Assembly (NCBI GenBank): GCA_016808115.1
Contig: JAEQBH010004437.1
Coordinates: 61,485 to 125,484 of the forward strand
Reading direction: 5' to 3'
Length of the DNA: 64,000 bases
Source: Tetrastigma voinierianum
Lineage: Eukaryota > Streptophyta > Magnoliopsida > Vitales > Vitaceae
The notes under the pieces are model-generated. The model was not told the DNA's origin and did not search any database. It was given only the letters and a program-made list of their open reading frames with translations. This document shows positions 58,201 through 64,000 of this stretch, in pieces (position 1 is the stretch's first letter; every line of letters begins with the position of its first letter). The position numbers and the translations under genes were made by a program.

Positions 58201-59689
58201 TGGTCAACGCAACCTAAATAATATTCAATTAGATTTGATAACCTAAAGAATAAAACAAAATATAGGTACATAAGATGCTTAATATATCAAATTTTATCTC
58301 AAATGATGCATCAGTAATGAACATGTGAAGACATTTCTTGTGTTGCATTCAACATGCGAGCCCTTTATTAATATATGCAAGTTATCATCAAAAGTAATGT
58401 AATACATTGTTACACGTGTTGATTAAAAAACAAAAATAAACAAGTACGAAATAAGATAAGTTAGTTCTTTTACCAAGATGTTAACCGAACGGTTTGCATT
58501 AAGACAAGCTAGTTTTTCCCTAGTGATAAACATTTTGTACGTTTCGCACATCTTCTCACTAAAATAAATTAACACTCGATATGAGAGCAAGGACCTACTA
58601 ATAGGATATTTATTTTAAAAACATTAAAATATTTACTCCTCATCCATATTTGTTACAAAATAAAATCCTATAAGCGTTTTGTTTTGTGATCTTCGAAAGA
58701 TACTTAATACATTGTGGTATGGACTAAGAATTTATAAAGTTTGTAATCCTTATAACTAATCGCTTTCCCATCCACTTAATTTATCTCTCGATAGGAGCTT
58801 TAATTGCAACACCCTCACTGATGGTTCACCAACCATTCCTCCATATTCATTCATTTCCATGGGTGTCGCATTTGATTCAATTGGTGAGGATGGGTGGCTA
58901 TGACCAACATTTCTATCAATAGCCATTGATGTGTTAGGTTCATCAAAAGAAGATGAATGAATTACTCCTCTAGCACCTCCATGAGAATTACATCAAGTAG
59001 TATCATTCGTTGTCATGTAAAAATTGGGGTATTTATACATGGGGGTATAGTAGCAATGGAAGACTTGGCATCATCAAGAGGTGTGGTAGCAACAAGAACT
59101 CCCTTAATGGACTTTAAAAATTAGACATCCTATGCGGTCCTATTACAATGTTGATCAGACTTTGCTAGCAACATCTATAAAATGACGTATATAACACCAT
59201 CCAAATCATAAATACATGTACGAAATATAGGACATAATAAAAATTGCAAGGATAATTGTAATCTAATACCATGCTCAACTCATTTGCATTTCCCGAGGAT
59301 GTAAGAAGCTTGATATTTGTTTCTTGTAGGATTTTTGATTAATGAAATGATGACAAAACAAATTTGTTAACATCCTTTTTTTCTATAATATAAATAGTAA
59401 CATATATTGTAATATATCAATGATTGTAAAATCTTACATCAATATGTTCGTAAGCATTGTAATATTTCTTTTCTTCCAACAGACGACACTTGATCAAGTC
59501 GTTCGATCACACCGGCACCTCTTACCGGATGTGTCGAAGGCCGTGATGAATGGCATGAGAATATATTTTATACACGCTATTTATAATACGTATTAGTATT
59601 ATATGATGATAATATTTATTGAAAAAAAGTTAGTAAAAAACATAAAAAAAAAAACTGAACACTTACTCGAAGGAATAATATTTAGCCTC
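58201..59689 (-). pseudogene. Middle part of the MULE-2 passenger gene
   Basis: The minus strand has short coding-like blocks, such as SSFDEPNTSMAIDRNVGHSH and PSSPIESNATPMEMNEYGG (about 58830-58960), between AT-rich intron-like stretches. They lie between the DUF1985-like and Ulp1-like parts in the expected order. Low-complexity Ser/Glu-rich linkers are usual here. Confidence 0.4.
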
Positions 59690-60040
59690 AAAACCACGAT
59701 CTGCTATGCCTTTGATATTCATGGATGTCATCCTCAAGATAAAATAAGACTAATTTTGCCTAGTTCCATTGCATTGATATATCACCATCCCAAATAAGAG
59801 CTCATAGATCTTGAATATCCTCTTGTTTGGTATTCAATGCAAGGATAGTAACACATGTAAAAATCGTAAAATATTTAAATGGTCTGACAAGTTGGTTGAC
59901 CAAATCTCTCTTAACATCCTTTAAACAGTACTTCCGGTTAGAGGTTGATCTATAATAGACTAAGTTGATGACAATGTCTTCACTAGGCACTCTTAATACA
60001 TTACTAACATCTTGTGCAGTAATAAAAAATTGAGTTATTA
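59690..60040 (-). pseudogene. DUF1985-like domain of the MULE-2 passenger gene
   Basis: The minus strand encodes FITAQDVSNVLRVPSEDIVI, then VKRDLVNQL, FTIFTCVTILALNTKQEDIQ, then ALIWDGDISMQWN and AKLVLFYLEDDIHEYQR. This is the N-terminal domain seen ahead of Ulp1 peptidases in plant MULE passenger proteins (consensus 'AxILAPNSKxEGIxDLWxxIWDxD'). Two stops interrupt it. Confidence 0.65.
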
Positions 60041-60514
60041 TGTCCCAACATCAGGCGATGATATGGAACCCCATATTTAGAAATTATCCATTAGCACACA
60101 TAAAAGCTGATCTCCCTACAAGCTAACTATAGTAACCCCCAATGCCCATGCATTGATATAGCATGTTTTTTCTCATCGATAACTATGTAATGAATGTAAG
60201 AATTTCTACATTAACAAAATATTTATATCAATGATTAATAAAATTTCAATTAGTAAAAAACACAAAAACCAAACACTTACTTTCTTAGTTGTTTCTCCAT
60301 CCATATTTTTGATAAACACTTATAATCTTGATAATCATTAGTTGAATAGTTAGCATAATAAAACATACATAATAAAAAACAATAGAATGTAGAAATAGAC
60401 AATTACAATCTTCATAAAAACACAAAAAATAGTATAGCATAATAAACTATTCATTGCTGAAATTAAACAAAATATTCATTGTTGAAATTAAACAAAAGAA
60501 ATAAACATAGTTGT

Positions 60515-63010
60515 TTATGGTAATGGATTCTTGCAAGTTGCACGATTATGACCAGCTAAGTCACATCTAGAACAATACACCGTTCACTTGTCTTGGAATT
60601 GGGACTCCATGCACTTTTCCTTGAGCCCTTAAGCGGTCGAACTTTATGCGTGTGGGTTTAGAAGAAAGCAATGTCGCCGGTTAAAGCTCGGCACCGGTCG
60701 AGTGTCAATAATGAATTGGCATGTCATATGACTCTATCATAAAACTCACGGTATACATAAGATTATCTTTGAAAATGTGAACCATTCATTAACAAACTCC
60801 GCCCACATTTTTGTCCAATTGATTATATAACGGCCTGGCTTGTCTCCTTTAAATTATTCTGACATTTGCCACGCCTTGCAAGTGCATATTCATTGATGAA
60901 GTCGAGAATAACAAAACCTCTCACAATTGAAACACTAAACTGCTATTCATGAATGGACTCACTACATACCACTTCACCCTTTTTGTTATTTTTTCATAAC
61001 CTTTCCTTAATTTTGGGTCGTAGCCCCTTCCAATGCATTGGCTCTTCCTTATCTTAACTAACATGCCACCTAACTTAATAATTTGTTCCATAAAAAAGGT
61101 ACATATTGAATGATGACGTTCATTTTTCAACCATGCATTGAATGACTAGGCAAGATTAGTTGTCATTTTGTCCATATTTTTGGTAGATTTGGACATTTAC
61201 TTGATGCTAAAGGTGAATTTTCTTTAACCCATTTAGTTAAAGCTTCATTGTAGTTACATAACTGAGAAGGTTGATTGCATCATAATCTTCATTCCTATAT
61301 TGTATGAAGTATGTACTATCAAGCCATTGAAGGGTTGCTTCTTTACCTTAGTTCCCTCTTGTGTTGTGCCTTGAAACAAATGTTGAAGTGAATTTGGACA
61401 TTGCCTAATGCTAAGGTGAATTTTCTTTAACTCATTTAGTTAAAGCTTCATTGTAGGTTCGTAACTCAAAAAGGTTTGATTGCATCATAATCTTCATTCC
61501 TACATACATAGGTAATACTATCAAGCCATTAAAGGGCGCTTCTTGACCCTAGTTCCCTCTTGTGTTGTGCCTTGAAATAAATATACTGAAGTTCTCCTTC
61601 AAGTGTCAATAGAAATAGACCTTGATTCTCACATTTCCAAATAGCACAAGAACTACTCTAACATAGAGCAAGATACATGTATAAGATAATAACAACTTCA
61701 TTCTCTCTCTAACAATCCTCTTGAGTTTACTAAAACCAAGATCAATCTTCATAATTATACGAGCTCAATCCGAAAGCGGTGGGAACATAGAATCATTAGC
61801 ATCTTATGTGGTGGTTGAGAATAAGGTAGGACCATATGGTCTACTAATGTGGGAAGAGTCAATTGCAATTATTGGGTGGCACCCCATTACAAATCCATGG
61901 ATAGATATTGCGTGTACAATGAATAGTTGCTCAAAATTACCATCATTGGAATGTGTCGACTCAGCACTAGTTCTAGGATTAGTTTGGACCCGATTCTCGT
62001 ACATGACCAACAACTTATAGTGAGTTTTGGGAATCCTATATACTGTTCTTTCATAGACCATGTTATTTAACAAAATCTTTGCATATATGATGAGTTGATA
62101 ATCTGGTGTGGAGCGATATTACATCATCAATCATCTTAGACACATGATTAGCTTTGATTGAGGTTGGAAGATGCTACATCTTCCAAACTATAGTTATGGC
62201 CTATCTCAAATGTGAACGAACAATGCTAGCCAAACCCGATTGCCTGACATGCTTGTTCTTTATAAGGACACTTTTCAATTGCAAACGCTTCAAGCGTTAG
62301 GATTATTCTTCTTGAATTTATATCCACAAACTTCGGTGTAGTTCGAAATGTTTGTCTACTATCGATAATTACATTTGAGATCGGCTTACTTTAGATCTCA
62401 TTAGGATGGACTTTGCACGTCTATGTGTGAATCCTAATGACTCAATTCTCAACCTGTCACTAATCTAGGGAATCTCATTCGGCGTTTATCATCAAGCGTT
62501 GAGAAATGGTAATTGTCGAATATGATGCAACGATTAGGAGTATTGACACTAAAATTTAACAAAAATAAAATTTAACAATAATGCACAATGTAATTATGTA
62601 TAATCACATATGTTTGGGTGAGAGATAATAATTACATCAAAGGTTTGAGGATGATCGAAGCTTAACACGTCCATTTGAAGATACATAAACTGACGTCAGA
62701 GGCAATTATTTAGTATGAGCATGCTGCGTGAATGATGCATCGATCACATAATAGGATAAGGGATGTTAGATCCAAATTTCACTATAGATTCAAGTTTGAC
62801 TAATCTAATTACCCAAATTCAATATACCACATACTCTTGATGCGAATTCCTCATGCGACATATGTTCATCAATCTGAATAGAAATTGTTTGATTGCCATT
62901 GTATTTGATGGTTCCATTATCACTTTTCACCAAGATATGTTTGATACTTATGTTTTGCATTGTTCCAAAAAAAAACTATATGTTATTAGTCATATTGCAA
63001 TACACAGTGT
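60515..63010 (-). pseudogene. MULE-2 transposase
   Basis: Blocks on the minus strand: N-terminal KSDNGTIKYNGNQTISIQID and MSHEEFASRVCGILNLG (62940-62800); DNA-binding-side residues near 62300; KMIDDVI and HHICKDFV (62130-62080); transposase core GCHPIIAIDSSHISRPYGPT (61870), the first-Asp motif of PF10551; GYEKITKRVKWYVVSPFMNS (60990); SWIM-region trace; and an intact C-terminal knuckle CSRCDLAGHNRATC (C-x2-C-x4-H-x4-C) followed by KNPLP and the stop (60515-60517). A 206-bp tandem duplication (61189-61600) and many shifts break the core. It is of a different MULE lineage from MULE-1. Confidence 0.8.
61189..61600. repeat. Tandem duplication (206-bp period) inside the MULE-2 transposase
   Basis: Copies start TTTGGACATT at 61189 and 61394. 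Both contain AAGGTGAATTTTCTTTAAC, TAGTTAAAGCTTCATTGTAG, TTGCATCATAATCTTCATTC and TAGTTCCCTCTTGTGTTGTG, with about one difference per ten bases. Confidence 0.88.
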
Positions 63011-63132
63011 TTGCTTGCTTGAAACATATGACCAAGATATACAAATTAAAGTTTGTTCGTGACTGACCAAAGTTATTACATATTGGACACAAAGTTTACA
63101 TGGATTGTACCCTCGGTTCTAGTGAGATTAAG

Positions 63133-63133
63133 A

Positions 63134-63165
<32 letters not shown>

Positions 63166-63179
63166 AAAAAAAAAAAAAA
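63133..63179. repeat. A-rich homopolymer tract
   Basis: 46 A's with one G interruption. It may be a LINE or SINE tail, but no element body was recognised on either side. Confidence 0.9.
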
Positions 63180-63319
63180 GGAATTGCCCTACGTGAACAC
63201 TTTTGGGGTCTTCTTTGTTCTTTGATAGAGTTTATCTCATTCCACTCACTTTTTAAATTTGCTTTGCTTCATTGTTCTTTCTTGCTACATTCGTGAACTC
63301 TATCAAAGAGGGACATATT
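63180..63319 (+). mobile_element. 3' end of the internal region of a gypsy element, with polypurine tract
   Basis: AAAGAGGGACATATT (63305-63319) directly precedes the LTR start TGTAGACCCC, as a polypurine tract would. TTCTTTGATAGAGTT (63219) and AACTCTATCAAAGAG (63296) are inverted copies of each other. No coding sequence. Confidence 0.5.
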
Positions 63320-64000
63320 TGTAGACCCCAAATTTGGGCTCCTAGCCTTTTATTTATTTTGACTTTATTTGACTTTTAATTTATTTTAATTTATTAATTT
63401 TAATTTAATTTTATTTTAGTTATCCTTTTTTTTTAAGGTGGGTCATCCTTTTATTAGGGGGTTTTAGGGATAGTTTTATAGGAAGGTCCTATATGTTATA
63501 TGGGACTAAGGGTGAACCCAACCATGAAAGAGGAAAGGAGGTTCATGAGAAGTAGATCATAAGGGAGGGAGAGCGTGATGGCTAAGCTTGGGATCAAGCC
63601 AGAACAAGAAGAGGTCAAAAACTTGAAACCAAGGGAAAGTTCGGAAGGGAAACAAGCAATCCCAGGAGATGGGTTATTGACCTTTTTTTCTCTATTCGAA
63701 TATATTTTGTAAGTGCTATTTTTTTTTAAGTGTTTCTTCGTTTATATGTTTGTCAATGGTGCCTACCTATCTAACAACTTCATGTTTGCTTTTGATGTTT
63801 ATCACTTTGTTGCCATATTTCGTTGATTTTACTGTAAATTTTTGTTACCATTTCACTCTACTCGATTCTTTCTATTTTCATATTATCATTATTTGATTTT
63901 TTCACGTATTCACTCCACTTGCCATAACTTTGCTTTGATTTTACTATAATTTTTATATATTCACTCCACTAGCCATAATCGTATTTATATATTTGAATTG
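63320..64000 (+). mobile_element. 3' LTR of a gypsy element, running off the right edge
   Basis: Starts TGTAGACCCCAAATTTGGGC, a well-known start of plant gypsy LTRs, directly after a purine tract. The body is AT-rich with a leader-like part (GTGATGGCTAAGCTTGGG) and no end before the window closes. Confidence 0.6.

Overview
This window is plant nuclear DNA, almost certainly from a eudicot and probably a woody species with a repeat-rich genome. The evidence is GT-AG intron structure, a chloroplast-type acetolactate synthase small subunit gene, a BIR1-type LRR receptor kinase, and plant-specific transposon families (copia, Tat-type gypsy, L1 LINE, TRIM, and MULEs carrying PMD or Ulp1 passengers). 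I cannot name the species.

Layout. 1-1276: 5' end of a minus-strand gypsy element (LTR plus primer-binding region). 1993-3345: three tandem copies of an AT-rich repeat of about 455 bp. 4426-7020 (+): a BIR1-like LRR receptor kinase with two exons joined by a GC-AG intron that contains two small repeats; the kinase exon is intact and the ectodomain exon is frame-disrupted. 8208-8552: possible small membrane-protein gene. About 9.5-15.0 kb (+): Mutator-like element with a mudrA-type transposase followed by a plant-mobile-domain (PMD/MAIN-like) gene and a 103-bp tandem array; then a 134-bp (TA)n tract. 15.5-16.6 kb: gypsy-type LTR. 16.8-18.8 kb (-): L1 LINE ORF2 remnant.

19.5-44.4 kb (-): one host gene, the regulatory (small) subunit of acetolactate synthase. 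I place its twelve exons across about 25 kb. Intron 2 alone is about 14.2 kb because it holds three copia retrotransposons: A (28758-32679, TSD CTATT), C (33335-42225, TSD ATGGG) and B (33476-38321), which sits inside the 3' LTR of C. Other introns hold a complete miniature LTR element (26176-26498, TSD AAAAC), a truncated relative, a LINE tail and local duplications.

44.6-49.3 kb is mostly AT-rich non-coding DNA with a decayed fragment resembling a 9-cis-epoxycarotenoid dioxygenase. 49.6-56.3 kb is made of decayed LTR-retrotransposon material. 57.7-63.0 kb (-) is a second MULE: transposase with an intact CCHC knuckle, then a DUF1985-like/Ulp1-like peptidase gene. 63320 to the right edge is the start of another gypsy LTR.

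The two host genes act independently: one in immune and BAK1-type receptor signalling at the plasma membrane, the other in feedback control of branched-chain amino-acid synthesis in the plastid. A recurring oddity is loss of single bases from short G, C or T runs in otherwise conserved exons. This looks more like uncorrected long-read consensus error than true gene death.
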